NCBI GenBank assembly: GCA_002633005.1 | Contig: NMRA01000600.1 | Coordinates: 1 to 64,000, forward strand | Direction of reading: 5' to 3' | DNA length: 64,000 nt | Origin: Phoronis australis | Taxonomy: Eukaryota; Phoronida; Phoronidae | In this document: positions 1 to 11,249 of the stretch, piece by piece | Layout of the letters: the number at the start of each line of letters is the position of its first letter | How positions within the stretch are numbered: position 1 is the first letter of the stretch | The notes under the pieces: generated by a model | Told to the model about the DNA's origin: nothing | Databases searched by the model: none | What the model saw: only the letters and a program-made list of their open reading frames with translations | Program-made: the position numbers and the translations under genes

Positions 1-385
1 GTTCTATAAAATTGAAACCGAAAGCACATTGTTCTTGGTGGCGTGCAGCTTTGAATTGACATTGACGATTTTTATTCTGGGTACTCCAGTGTCTTACTAT
101 TAAATAAGAATTAACTCTGGTGCGATTTTTGGGGCGGCTTTTTCAAAACTGTCTGTAGATTTCATAACTTGTGTAACTGAATCTTCTGCACAGAAAGTGA
201 ATATTATACATTCGACAACTTGCACTGAAGTGTGTAGTTGTAATACAAATTCCTTGATATTTGGATATTTTGTAAAGAAATATATTTGTATTTTGCACAC
301 GTGGCAACAAATCTAATTGGCAAAAATATGCCCCCTCCCCTTAAGCAATTTTATTCTTTTGCCAATTTTGTACTGAATATTGTCA
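1..385. other. No recognisable gene or repeat
   Basis: Only short chance ORFs on both strands. I see no splice-bounded exon, conserved motif or repeat boundary here. If the minus-strand Kazal-SEA-TSP1 gene continues left of its TSP1 exon, this would be intron or flank. Confidence 0.4.
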
Positions 386-797
386 AAAATTCTACTCCAT
401 TATCCAAAAGACGTATATCAAAACGTCACCTTGACTGAACCGTTGGCTTTTGTTTAGCCAGGCTAGCCAGCTGGCTTTGTACCAAGCCCAAGGCTAGCTT
501 TCATTAAGCCTACGCTAAGTCGACTTATGAGGGAATCACCGTACACGACCCAGTTCTTGAAATGATAGCCAGTTGAAGAAGTGAATATTAGAAAATTCTA
601 CTCCATTATCCAAAAGACGTATATCAAAACGTCACCTTGACTGAACCGTTGGCTTTTGTTTAGCCAGGCTAACCAGCTGGCTTTGTACCAAGGCTAGCTT
701 TCATTAAGCCTACGCTACGTCGACTTATGAGCGAATCACCGTACACGACCCAGTTCTTGAAATGATAGCCAGTTGAAGAAGTGAATATTAGAAATTG
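386..797. repeat. Tandem duplication, about 206 bp unit, two copies
   Basis: The segment from about 386 to 591 is repeated at about 592-797. Both copies start at the AAATTCTACTCCATTATCC word and end at GTGAATATTAGAAA. The second copy lacks a 6 bp AAGCCC and has a few substitutions, so the duplication is older than the near-identical duplications beside single n characters elsewhere. The middle of each copy is rich in AGCC/GGCT words (for example GCCAGGCTAGCCAGCTGGCT) that could fold into short hairpins. No coding sense is visible. Confidence 0.9.
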
Positions 798-1118
798 CTT
801 AATACATTATCAAACTACATGTAGCAAGAATTTCAAACATAATCGCAACTTTCGTCGATTGACTAGGAAACCGAGTCTGGCGGGGCCTGCTAATGATCAC
901 TAAACACTGCTTGGTGCTATTGTATTAACAACAACCGATTCTACGCGAAGTAAAAACAACAAATAAACATTGTTCTACTGATTATTAAATAAATACCATG
1001 TATCCGTACATAAATAAGAGCCAAATTTCGAAGGAAATCGCTGTACAAACGAACGCTATCGACTTTTCCGGTTTGGGTAAACTGTTTAATTTTACCTCCA
1101 ATGCTGGAGAGCTTCATA

Positions 1119-1585
1119 GAATTGCCCAAAATTCTTCGTATTTGGCGGCATTTCACAGGAACTGTGAAGAAACTCCCACAGATTTGACGATGGAATATTT
1201 TTAATTTACCTTATTTTGGTAGAAAAAAATATCTCACTTTAAATAGTTAGGTACTACTTTCTAATAAAAGCCATTTGAAATTCCACACTTACTACCCATT
1301 TCCCTATTGGAATACATGGGAATATTGGATGTGCTGTAATCCATACAAAAANGAATTGCCCAAAATTCTGCGTATTTGGCGGCATTTCACAGGAACTGTG
1401 AAGAAACTCCCACAGATTTGACGATGGATTATTTTTAATTTACCTTATATTGGTAGAAAAAAATATCTCACTTTAAATAGTTAGGAACTTCTTTCTAATA
1501 AAAGCCTTTTGAAATTCCACACTTACTACCCATTTCCCTATTGGAATACATGGGAATATTGGATGTGCTGTAATCCATACAAAAA
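1119..1585. repeat. Direct duplication of 233 bp across single n at 1352
   Basis: Bases 1119-1351 are repeated almost exactly at 1353-1585, with a single n between. A few substitutions separate the copies (for example TTCTTCG versus TTCTGCG). The n sits exactly at the copy boundary, which is what scaffolding two overlapping contig ends or haplotypes would give. Real tandem duplication is possible but less likely. Confidence 0.85.
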
Positions 1586-1639
1586 CATTTTTTTGATTTT
1601 TAAAATAACTTTTTATTTTATTGTTTGGTATCCTTAAAA

Positions 1640-2000
1640 AAAAACCCATTGACAAAATCCATGAATTTTAACATGCCTCCGCCGACCTCTGCAGGTTTTC
1701 TCAGATAATGCCTCTTAATTACTTTTCTAATATCAATTGGAGAGATTGGTTCAAAATCAAATCTGCATGTAGCAGCAGAGTCACTATCTAAAAAGACATG
1801 TGTGACATACTTGACGAATGAATAGGTAGGGAGTGTGAGGCAATATTACTAAAATAATTATTAAAATGATTAACAATCTCACCCTCGTCACAAACTATTT
1901 CATCATCTATCTTCAATCTAGTAGGATTATTCGATAAGACATTTCTATTCAGTAAATTATTAATTTCTTTCCAAGTGTCCTTGGGAGAACCAGCAAATAA
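1640..2000 (-). mobile_element. LINE reverse transcriptase fragment (CR1/L2-like), frameshifted
   Basis: Read on the minus strand from about 1995 to 1640, the translation looks like the linker before the RT domain of a CR1/L2-type LINE. It reads SPKDTWKEINNLLNRN, then a DDEIV segment and HFNNYFSNIAS. After frame changes come RHYLRKPAEVGGGMLKF and a residue run like the start of the RT fingers. A second copy of the last 75 bp lies at 2596-2670, just after an n. The fragment is broken by stops and has no start or end of its own. The family assignment rests on motif memory, not a search. Confidence 0.6.
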
Positions 2001-2200
2001 ACTTAAGTTTCAAGTAATAACTTAAGTTTTTTGAACTAACAAAACTTATTTTTTTCAGATAACTTAAGTTGATCACAAAACTTAAGTTTTTCCAATTATA
2101 GAAACTTAAGTTTTCCTGACTTCTTAAGTTTTTCAGAAAACTGGATTTTTTCATGTGTGGAAAACTTGAATTTTCTAAAAACACTAAGGTTTCTAAGTGA
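1990..2200. repeat. Degenerate AACTTAAGTT repeat cluster
   Basis: The palindrome AACTTAAGTT, or a one- or two-base variant, occurs about eight times in 200 bp. Spacing is roughly 20-35 bp and the spacers are rich in T and A (typical copy AACTTAAGTTTTTC). It abuts the LINE fragment to the left and could be its untranslated end or an independent minisatellite. Spacer lengths and sequences vary, so this is not a CRISPR array. Confidence 0.75.
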
Positions 2201-2261
2201 TGAAATTTACGTTTTCTAGTTTTTAAAATTTGAATATAGTGAGATATTTTTTAATTTTTGG

Positions 2262-2515
2262 TTAAAAAATTTTCCCATTATTTTCCAACAAAAAATAATT
2301 ATTTGCTGATGCAAAACCCATCATCTCATAAAAATGTTGCCCAAATGTTTCCTTAGCATTTATATAGATACAAAAGGTAAAAGGACGAAAGTTTAACCAG
2401 TACTGATTTAGTGCAATTACGTAATCATTATTGCGCGTGAATTTAAATGTAGACGAACATCCGGTGACCAACAGCAGTAAGAATGCACCCAGTGTTAATC
2501 CCCTGAGACACTGAC
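2262..2515 (-). CDS. Possible pentraxin/LamG-like exon or fragment
   Basis: The minus strand is open over about 85 codons. It begins with a hydrophobic run (LTLGAFLLLLVTGC) that looks like a signal peptide but has no ATG in frame. It continues with NDYVIALNQYW, FRPFTFCIYINA and MMGFASANNYFLL. The spacing of DYV, an F-T-x-C segment and an S-Y-A-like segment resembles the start of a pentraxin or laminin-G fold. A possible acceptor (TGTCTCAG) precedes it, but I see no good donor after it and the frame ends in a plain stop. It could be a broken exon, a retrocopy or chance. Its phase does not fit the end of the TSP1 exon. Confidence 0.3.
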
Positions 2516-2670
2516 TTGGTCAGTACAATCTAATCAATAGAACTCATGCAATTCTTAAAAAAACGTAGTTATTGTGCAAGTTTCCTTTGTGTTNCCCCAT
2601 TGACAAAATCCATGAATTTTAACATGCCTCCGCCGACCTCTGCAGGTTTTCTCAGATAATGCCTCTTAAT

Positions 2671-3400
2671 AACCTCTGAAAAGCAGAAATGCTCCTTGGT
2701 CACTCTGTTATAAAACTAGACAAGGTGCGCGTCAGGTGGTATGATGTCATATCTTTAGAGTGTGCTATGTAAAAATGTCGAGTTTCCGGTTTCAGGAACT
2801 GAAAGAAGGAGTATTTTTGAGTTCTCAGTAATTGAAAACATCGACGGCTCCTAAGTTGGCCATCTTTGCGCAAAATGTACTTATAACAACATGACTTTTG
2901 TGTTTAAATCAGTGAGAGGCAAAATTTGACGAAAAGCTCCCATATGAGTTTCACCGTCTCTCCTGGCTAGATAGACGGTGGTAATTGTCTAGGATCGAAG
3001 GTCATGTCTATTGTTATATTTCCTAACATCACCAAGCTGTTTAATCAGCTAGTATTGACAACCACCAAGCCTGTGAACGTGTAACGAGCAAAATACTGCA
3101 TTGCGACTTGTTAAAACCTCCTTCAGGTTTACCACGGGCGATGACCGATTTATGCTTTTACGCTTGTTTTCATAAATAAGGACAATAAGGTTAACGTCGA
3201 CGTTTGCAACTGGAATTCTCAGGCGAATTCTTTTAAATAAAATGTGATTGGACAGATTTGTCACTATGATTGTTATTCAGCGCAATCTGTCTGCTTCTGT
3301 TATTTGTAATATAACTCAAAATGTATGCGAGGTGCTACCAGAAATTTCCGGCAATGTGAACATAGATAAAAATTGACTGACTCGCTAGATGTATATAGAT
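2671..3400. other. No supported gene
   Basis: A short minus-strand ORF at 3049-3264 has neither recognisable motif nor clean splice sites. The rest is unique-looking AT-rich sequence, probably intron or flank of the minus-strand modular gene. Confidence 0.4.
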
Positions 3401-3404
3401 ATCG

Positions 3405-3480
3405 GGTTCTCAGTAGCTCATGGATAAGAGCAGTAGACCGGCAATCTAGTGACCTGTGGTTCGATTCCACATTGGGCTTC
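3405..3480 (+). mobile_element. tRNA-derived SINE head
   Basis: The sequence resembles the internal Pol III promoter of a tRNA. An A-box-like TAGCTCATGGATAAGAGC is followed about 35 bp later by a perfect B box, GGTTCGATTCC. The flanks do not form a clean 7 bp acceptor stem and there is no recognisable anticodon arm, so it reads as a tRNA-derived SINE head rather than a tRNA gene. The 3' body extends an unknown distance to the right. Confidence 0.6.
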
Positions 3481-3724
3481 CTGATTTGTCTATGTTTATT
3501 TGATAAATTAGACTATTGGCCATCCTCATCAACTATATATGTACGATGCCTGTTGTTCGCCTCCAACAAACTTTGTAATCAGCACTGTCTTGATTAGACT
3601 TAGGTTTTACTGGCTGACATATCTTTGCAACAGCTATTTTGTCGATGCATTGCTGACCAAGAATGGTATGAAAAAGAATGTTGGAGAGCCAGTCTACTTT
3701 GTGAATCGAGTAGTCAGAACTTAC

Positions 3725-3901
3725 AATTGCAAGCTTTGTAACACCATCGAGTTGAAGTGTCAGTCGCGTTCTTGTAATACGTGGCGGTATCCTTCCCCAA
3801 GGAACAAATGTCGTCCAAGCACTTCCTAGTCCTCACTCTGACACCCTGACCGCAACGAGCAAACGCAGTGCACTCACTCGCGGTGTTCCAAATTTCCCAA
3901 C
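3725..3901 (-). CDS. Thrombospondin type 1 exon of modular extracellular gene
   Basis: A 177 bp exon bounded by an acceptor (TATGTATTGCAG) and a strong donor (GTAAGTTC), with phase 1 at both ends. It encodes one TSP1 module: WEIWNTASEC gives the aromatic/tryptophan layer, then ARCGQGVRVRTRKC carries the CG.G...R.R.C core with Arg strands, then DIC, RWC and KAC. Six cysteines are visible, and the split last codon (T|GY) could add a seventh. TSP1 repeats are extracellular adhesion or protein-binding modules. Its phase fits directly after the third SEA exon (15989-15799), although other exons could lie between. The next exon would be below 3.7 kb or outside the window. Confidence 0.75.
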
Positions 3902-4139
3902 CTGCAATACATACAGTTGTAACATGGGGTATAAACTCCACACCAAAATCGAACCGTTATGCTCACTCTTTTCAAAGCATACTTACAGTTATCAACGGTT
4001 CATTTTTGTTAGTCTCTTGGACAAGGAATGACCTGGACTGTGGGACAACTGAAACGTCGTTATTTTCAAGACCCTGTTCACTAACAAATTTGTTGACACC
4101 AGCTTTTCTTTCTCATGCAAACCTTGTCTGGCAACTCGG

Positions 4140-6818
4140 TCGTATTTTAGAAGCCCTAGGAATAAGTATTGGGCGGCAATGAACAAGTTTTCTATCAAAC
4201 AATAGTTCAATTCGTCTGCGGTGGCTCAAAAGTCAAATACACCAGTCCTCCGTTAGCTAAGCTGGCGCTTAAATCACTTGTTCAAGAGATGCTTGTACTG
4301 CGTGCAAAAAAGCTAAATGAAACTGACCGTTACTGCAAGTTGTATTTACGTGTCAGCAAAGCTTATACAGTGAGACTTATTGAGTTGATCTTTAATACAC
4401 TTTCGAGGTCCATGCCCAACGGTAATGATTTTCGTGTAACCGGGACCGGTAGAATTATAAAAGATCAGCAGCAACAACAGAAAAAGACAAGTGGGGAAGC
4501 CCATTGCGATAGTATCCAGACCCACGACATCTAAACGAGTTCAAGTCAAACCACGGCAAAACAGTAGTATAGCATATACATGTAGTCTACTCCCATCGAT
4601 GCTGAATAGGTCCACCCAATCCAGTTCGTTCGAATTCTCCATAGCTCATTAGAATATCAATGCGTAGTCGGTTCACAATAATGCTTTGCAAAACTAGCAA
4701 TCTGCCAATTTAACTGTGATGTTGTTTCCCTGAATGAGACACATTTATGTTCTAACGATATCATCCAAGTCGGGGGTTGTTGGTATGCTTATAAAACACC
4801 GTTTGTTTGATAAATTTAATATAAGTGTTATTGATAAGGCCTTTGATGGTGGCATTCTAGGGGTAAAATTTACAAGTATATTATGTCTGAAACTTCTTTG
4901 ATAGTTTATACATGGCACTTGCCTCCCGACGATTCAAATGGAAGTAAGAACCTTGATGACATTTATTCTCATCTCACCAACCAATTGTATAACTTTGGTG
5001 ATGTTGACAATTTCTTCATTTGTGGGGACTTTAACGCATCAGTCATTTGTTGACATATTAATTAAGGAAATGGATTACTTGCTGGATTACAAGGATTATT
5101 ATCCGAGTCGTAAACTAAGAAGGTATTTTAAAAGGAATCAGCCTTACTGGAATTCGGAACTTAGTGGTTTGTGGGAAATTTTAAGACAGTGAGAAACAAT
5201 TTTCATGTCAAAGAGGACGCGGGAGCTGGTCACATCGTAAACAAATATTCCTGTCTGCTCAATATAAATTTGACAAGAAACTAAATTGCGCAAAATGCTC
5301 ATGCCAGTTAAAGGTTCAGATTGAAATTGAGAATCGGAATATTGAAAATCCTTAGGATTTCTGGGCATATATTAAGAAACTGGGTCCAAAACAGTTTAGC
5401 GAAGTTCCCCTGGAAATCGGAGTCAATGGAAAAATGATTACAAACAATATTTTAAATGCACTTCTGAAAATTGTACATCATTTGATGAATAATTGTACTA
5501 GAAAACCTTGAATTTGCACAAGCAGCTAAAAAATGATTGTTGTAATACTACTGAACATGGCTCAAATTGTGAAGTCTGCATTGATGAGGTTAGAAATTTT
5601 GTTATGAAAACAAAGAATAACAAAGCTGTCGGCTATGACCGTATACCTTATGAGGTGTTAAGATTCGAATATATTGTTGTTTTTCTAACCCAGTTGTTCA
5701 ACGAATCTTTTAAACATGGACTAATGCCCTCTGACTGGTATAAGGCAATTATAATCCTGATAACCTAAGAATTCTACAAACGACCCCCTAGATTACCTTT
5801 GAGCTACCGTGGGATTAGTCTTCTTTCCACTATTTATAAAGTCTTCAGTGCTGTGATGAATAATAGAATTTTGGGTTTCTATGAACAGAACAATATTTAA
5901 GTTGACGAGCAAAATGATTTTCGAAGCCAACGGTCCTCCGTGGTTCACTTATATGTCCTTTCATAAATTATTCAAACAAGAAAGTCGTCTAACCTTTCGA
6001 CATTTGTGACATTCGTGGATACGAAAAAAGTTTTTCACTGGACAAACCATGAACTTCTCTTTTATAAATTACTACGAAATAATATTAATGGTAGAATGTA
6101 TGATGCGATTCGTATGATTTACAGAAGTCCGTTGAACTGTATACGATTAAATGGCACTCTGTATAGTGGTTGGTTCACTCCTGAAAATGCTGTCCGTCAG
6201 GGGGACGTTTTATCACCGACACTCTATGCATTATTTATAAACGATTTAGCTCTGGATATTAACAAACTGGGTAAAGGTGTCCAATGTGGCCCGAACAATA
6301 ATTCAGTGCATCTTTATGCCGAGGATATTGCACTTTTGTCTGAGAATGAAGATGACACGCAAGATATGTTGAAGGTTCTAAACAACTGGTGTACATGTAC
6401 ATGTAAAAGGTGGAGTATGGTTGTGGACATGGCGAAAACTAATGTTGTCCATTTTCGAGCTAAGTCTATGCCTAGAAGCAATTTTGAGTTCATTTTGAAG
6501 AGTGTCATCAGTTATAAATTCTCATACAAATATTTAGGCTGTATTCTGGATCAACACCTTGACTTCAAAGAAAATTTGAATGAATACGTTATCTGAAGCT
6601 TGTGGTAGAACGTTAGGAAGGATATGCTCAACATTCCGAAATAACAAGAATCTAGGATTCGAAACGTTTAAAACATTATTTAATTAGTGTGCATTTCAAC
6701 AATTTTGATAATTTCGGGTCATCCGTTTGGGATTACAAAAATTTTGGTAATGATGAAATATTCAAAACAGAGCTATGCGTTTGTATTTAGGGGTCAACCG
6801 ATTTACAGCCTCTCTTGC
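4140..6818 (+). mobile_element. APE-type LINE, 5' and RT part, split by Gypsy insertion
   Basis: A decayed non-LTR retrotransposon. Around 4560-4790 it shows the start of an apurinic endonuclease domain (HQNINAQSVH, then LNETH), and around 4900-5050 HLPPDDSNG and FFICGDFNAS, all split by frameshifts. The RT follows at about 5580-6600. At 6819 the sequence stops inside the C-terminal conserved block (RLYLGVNRFTASLAV) because a Ty3/gypsy element has inserted there; the LINE resumes at 11438. The 5' end is uncertain: LINE-like words may begin as early as 4.0 kb. CR1/L2-like is my best clade guess. Confidence 0.75.
5508..6596 (+). pseudogene. LINE reverse transcriptase, inactive
   Basis: RT core of the APE-type LINE. 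NKAVGYDRIPYEVLR marks the fingers. NAVRQGDVLSPTLYALFIND is the GxxQGxxxSP-type block. YLGCILDQHLDF belongs to the thumb. The catalytic palm box reads YAEDIALL where YADD is expected, so the second of the paired aspartates' neighbours is altered (A-E-D for A-D-D). Together with a stop at 5766-5768 and a frame break before 6006, this says the enzyme is dead. Confidence 0.75.
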
Positions 6819-7080
6819 TGTTGTGTACTTAGTCACACAATAACAGGATGTTTGTAGGTTGTTATTGTTTATGCGTTTGGTAGTTTAATTGGTATTGTGT
6901 CATGCGATTCCTAGTATAGGAAGTGTGTCATAGGTAACGCATCATATGTTGTTATGTAGTTGTGTGTATATATATTGTTATGATGTGTAGAATAAATCAG
7001 TTCAGTGTTCAGTTCAATTCTGTTCGTTTCACTGCATAGTTAATGGAGTGTCTACTTTATTTGACAAAGTAAGATACACA
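6819..7080 (+). repeat. 5' LTR of Ty3/gypsy element
   Basis: The 262 bp LTR starts TGTTGTGTACTT and ends GATACACA, with the primer-binding site directly after. It contains GTATATATATTG (TATA-like) and AATAAA at about 6991, probably the promoter and the R-region polyA signal. The first 188 bp match the 3' copy at 11250-11437 closely (differences at about 6893 and in the ATTGTTATGATGTG stretch); the last 74 bp have no counterpart there. Confidence 0.85.
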
Positions 7081-7081
7081 G

Positions 7082-7091
7082 TGGCGACGAG
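7082..7091 (+). promoter_or_regulatory. Primer-binding site of Gypsy element
   Basis: TGGCGACGAG lies one base after the LTR terminus and directly before the gag ATG at 7092. A TGG start right after the LTR is the usual tRNA 3' CCA complement. The TGGCGACGAG form is common in invertebrate Ty3/gypsy elements, but I do not assign the tRNA. Confidence 0.7.
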
Positions 7092-9294
7092 ATGACTGCG
7101 AGCTCACAAAGTTACCTGCCCCCGTTTTCCAGTGAATATGATGGTAGCAAGGAGTGGGAATGCTACTTGGAAATGTTTGAACTGTTTCTACAAGTGAATG
7201 GGAAAACAGATTTCACGAAGAAGCAAGTGGCAGCAATGTTCTTGCATTCCATTGGCAAGAAGTATTATGGAATGGTACGGGATCTGGTTAGCCCAGCCAA
7301 ACCCAACCAGAAGACATACGGAGAGTTAAAGGAAACTGACGAAACACTTGGCAGGACCACGGCTGACAATTGCGGAAAGGAGAAAGTTTATCAAACGAGA
7401 CCAAAATAGAGGTGAGTCGATTACGGACTATGTAGTCGCGCTCAAACACCTCAGTCTTACCTGCAAGTTTGGTGATAAACTGGACGAGCAATTGAGGGAC
7501 AGACTTATTAGCGGAATTGCTAATGAGCAGACTTGGCTCAAGTTGCTTGAGAAGTCAAGGGAAAAGGAACTGACGTTTAATGAAACTGTCGAGTTCGCCT
7601 TAGCCAGAGAAAATACTTTCATGGAAAACAAAACCATGAAAGGTGAAATAGCTTCCACTAACGTAAAGGTGGTAAAGGTCAAAAGGAAAAATGGGGACCA
7701 GAAAAGCCGGCGAGTTGACAATCCAAAGGCAAGACCAAAGGGGAAAACCAGTACAGAGTGCTACAGATGTGCCAAGCCCTCACACCATCCAGATGCATGT
7801 TGGTTCAAGAATTCAACGTGTCACAAGTGTAAGAAAAAGGGGCACATTAAAGTTGCATGTGGGAGACAGCCTAGCACGAGGCGTATACTCCAAGCTGGAG
7901 GCGACCCAAACGACAGCGAGGACAGCGACACAGAATATAGCGTAAACAACACGGGAACAGATGACGCTATCTACGTAACACTAAATGTTGGTGGTCATTA
8001 TCTAGAGATGGAAATGGACACTGGCAGCCATGACTCCATCATACCATATGATTTGTATGTAAGTCTGTTTGAAAACCAAATTGAATTGAAACCATCTAAG
8101 CGAGTGTTTACAAGTTTCACGGGTGAGATTGTTAAACCTGTAGGTAAGTTTCTTGTACATGTCCAGTACGAAGATCAGTCCTGTGATCTGTGGTTGCATG
8201 TTGTCAAGCAGTGTAAACATAATTTACTAGGCAGGTCATGGTTAACTCATCTGAAACTCAATTGGGGTGACTTACTGTCTAATAGGAAACATGTGCTGTC
8301 TGTCAACAGAGTTCATTCACTTGAGCTAGTGTTAAACAAACATAGTGATTTGTTTGAAAACAAATTAGGCACTTTGAAGAATATTAAGGCCGATGTTCAG
8401 TTGAAGGAAGGGAGCATGCCTGTAAGAAGTAAACCGTATAGGGTGCCATTTGCGGTCAAACCGAAAGTTGATGAAGAACTAGATAGACTAGTTAAATGTG
8501 GCGTTCTTACACCTGTTGAACATAGTGATTGGAGCACAAGCATTGTCACTGTTCAGAAATCTGATGGTTCTGTGAGAATATGCGGAAATTACAAAACTAC
8601 TGTAAATCCGAATCTCAAACCAGTGGCACCGCCCAATATCAATATTGAGGAAATTTTGGCTAATTTGAGAGGAGGGGTCAGTTTTTCGAAATTGGATCTA
8701 GCTCATGCGTACAATCAAATGGAGCTTACTGACGAATCAAAAAAGTATTTGACAATTGCGACACACAAAGGGTTGTTCACTCAGAATCGTCTTGTTTTCG
8801 GAATCACTAGTGCACCCTCTCTATGGCAAAATGCAGTTGAACAAGTGTTACAAGGCTTGTCAGGAGTACAAGTTTACCTGGATGACATATTGGTTACAGG
8901 TAAATCTTACGAAGAGCATTTGGAAAATTTAGACAAAGTTCTAGATCGATTGAAAGAATATGGGTTGAGATTGAGAAAATCCAAATGTGAATTCATGAAG
9001 GATTCAGTAGAGTACTTGGGCCACGTTATTGACAAAACTGGAGTTCATAAATCTAAGAAAAAGGTCGATTTGATTATGAACATGCCATTACCAAAAGATG
9101 TGTCTGTTCTAAGAAGTTATTTGGGTCTTCTAAATTACTACAGACGCTACATAAGAGATATGTCCACAGTTATTGCACCTTTGACTGCAATGTTGCAGAA
9201 ATCCACTAAGTTTGAGTGGACAGCCAAAGCTAAAAAAAGCTTTTCAAAAGTCAAAAAACGCATTGAAAGAATCTGGATTTCTGGTTCATTTTAA
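7092..9294 (+). pseudogene. Ty3/gypsy gag, protease and reverse transcriptase, frameshifted
   Basis: Gag starts at 7092 (ATG right after the primer-binding site). Its frame breaks at about 7345-7409 and continues in the frame that reads through 9294. Two CCHC zinc knuckles lie at about 7758-7860 (CYRCAKPSHHPDAC and CHKCKKKGHIKVAC). The protease motif MDTGSHDSII is at about 8015. The RT shows KLDLAHAYNQMEL and the catalytic QVYLDDILVTG at about 8868-8900, with both aspartates intact. A second frame break near 9212-9290 separates it from RNase H. The element is a non-autonomous relic. No host function is implied. Confidence 0.9.
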
Positions 9295-9900
9295 CTCAGA
9301 ATTACCAGTAACCGTGGCAACAGATGCATCTCCTGAAGGTGTAGGTGCGGTATTGTCGCACATTGTTGATGGTGAAGAAAGACCTATTCAATTTGCTTCA
9401 CGTAGTCTGAGTAAAACAGAGAGGAAATACCCTCAAATTGAAAGAGAAGCATTGGCGATAATCTTTGCTATGAAACGGTTCTATCCGTATTTGTATGGTC
9501 GGAAATGTACACTGATTACTGACAACAAACCACTTGTTGCAATTTTAGTCAAAAAACCGACTTACCAATTTTAGCAGCAGAAAGAATGCAACGATGGGCA
9601 ATGTATTTGTCTGGATTCAACTACGATATCAAATTTCGTAATAGCAAATCCAACGCCAACGCGGACTGTTTATCTAGATTACCAGCTGAAGAATGTCAAC
9701 AAGCTGAAAATGAATATGAGCCAACTTATGCTCAGGTATTCCATGTTGATATTTTGCCTGTGGAAAATAACCTTATAAAACGGGAAACGCGGAATGATCC
9801 TGTTTTATCAAGAGTTATGAGGTATACCATTGATGGTTGGCCAAAGAAATTGTCAGAAACTGATGAAGTATTGAAGCCTTTTTTTCTACAGGAGAAATGA
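9212..9900 (+). pseudogene. Gypsy RNase H and connection domain, broken
   Basis: RNase H block: VATDASPEGVGAVLSH carries the first Asp, IEREALAIIFAMKRF the Glu and LITDNKPLVAI the next Asp. A frame break near 9555-9575 interrupts it. The next frame (9586-9900) gives MQRWAMYLSGFNYDIKF and NANADCLSRLP, the normal end of RNase H in Ty3/gypsy. A further small deletion or stop near 9900-9930 precedes integrase. Confidence 0.85.
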
Positions 9901-9914
9901 GCTTACAATAGAAA

Positions 9915-11163
9915 ATGGATGTAATAATACCGTCAAAATGTAGAAATAAGGTGTTAAATGAATTGCATTTCGGACATATTGGGGTTGTGAAAATGAAAGC
10001 TGTTGCTCGTTCATATGTATGGTGGCCAAACTTGGACAAATCCATAAAGCAAACTGCAAGAAATTGCGAGTCTTGTCAACTCATCCGAAACAATCCAACT
10101 CAAGCACCATTACATCCATGGATACCAAGTTCTCAACCATGGGAGCGTATTCATATAGATTTTGCAGGACCATACGAAAACAAAATGTTTTTCATAGTGG
10201 TAGATGCATTTTCTAGATGGCCAGAGGTTTTTATCATGAAGCGAACTACAAGTGGGAAAACGATCAGTATTCTCAATTCATTGTTTAGTAGATATGGATT
10301 TCCAAAGATCTTAGTTTCGGACAATGGTCCACAGTTCACTTCCGGTGAATTTAAGAGATTTGTAAGTGAAAAGGGGATTAATCATAAATTAAATCCACCA
10401 TTTCATCCATCTACTAATGGTCAAGCTGAAAGATTTGTACAATCATTAAAGCAAGGCTTGAAAGCTGCGAAACCTGAAAGCGGTTCGATTCAAAACAAAT
10501 TGGATAATTTTTTGTTAGCATATCGAAATGCGCCCCACAGTACCACAAATGAAACACCAGCAATGCTGTTCAAGAAGAGACGTCTAAGAAATTGTTCAGA
10601 TTTCGTGAAACCTGATTTCCAAAATCAAATGGCAGAGAAATTACACAAAATCAGGGAAGACAAAAGTAGAGGTTCTCATGTGAGAGTTTTTAATGTTGGT
10701 GATAATGTACTCGCGAGAAATTACATTGGTAAAGAGAAGTGGATACCAGGTATTATTGCATGTAAACTTGGTTCTCTGATATATGAGGTACAGGTTAACA
10801 GTGGAGTGTGGAAGACATATTGATCAATTATTGCATAGAAGTTTCAAATCTGATGTTGGTGAATCAGCTGATTGTGAAAGTGTCAAGCCTGACCACGTTG
10901 TTCTTCCAACTGTCAATGATGAAGTGTTTCCAGATGTTAGTCTTGAAGAGTCTAACCATAACAGTGATGTAAAAGTAATTGAAACTGACATGTGTAGTAA
11001 ACAATTGGTGTCTGGAAATGATGACAGAGAATTTGTTGACAGTGAAATGAGTCAATCGGAAGAGAAAGTTGTTGAATCAGATGTTACTGAGGAACCTAAT
11101 GTTGAATTAAGAAGATCAACAAGGAATAGAAAACAACCTGTTAGATCTGGATATGATGACTAA
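9915..11163 (+). pseudogene. Gypsy integrase and C-terminal tail
   Basis: The integrase has an HHCC zinc region (HFGHIGVVKMKA, then CESCQLIRNN). The DD35E core is HIDFAGPYENK (D), LVSDNGPQFTSG (D) and NGQAERFVQSLKQ (E), all catalytic residues intact. The chromodomain-like or SH3-like C terminus is cut by a frame break near 10783-10823. An acidic tail follows (10783-11163) ending in RRSTRNRKQPVRSGY, a basic motif typical of pol C termini. No env-like ORF follows. Confidence 0.85.
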
Positions 11164-11240
11164 TATGTTAGTGTGTTTGTAATTGATATAGTGAACTTGA
11201 TTAGTTTATTTTCTTAACAAGAGCCTACTTTATATTTAGT

Positions 11241-11249
11241 GAGGGAGAG
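11241..11249 (+). promoter_or_regulatory. Polypurine tract of Gypsy element
   Basis: GAGGGAGAG sits immediately before the TGTTGTG start of the 3' LTR. This placement fixes the LTR 5' boundary and, by homology, the outer boundary of the 5' LTR at 6819. Confidence 0.8.

Noticed and set aside
1990-2200. CRISPR-like array
   Set aside because: Short palindromic words with irregular spacers, in an animal genome, with no cas genes.
3405-3480. Functional tRNA gene
   Set aside because: Good A and B boxes, but no acceptor stem pairing or anticodon arm; better explained as a SINE head.
3985-4110. Additional exon before TSP1 on the minus strand (donor at 3984)
   Set aside because: The donor GTAAGTATG is good and one frame is open, but its end phase (0) does not fit the TSP1 start (phase 1) and I see no acceptor; overlaps possible LINE sequence.
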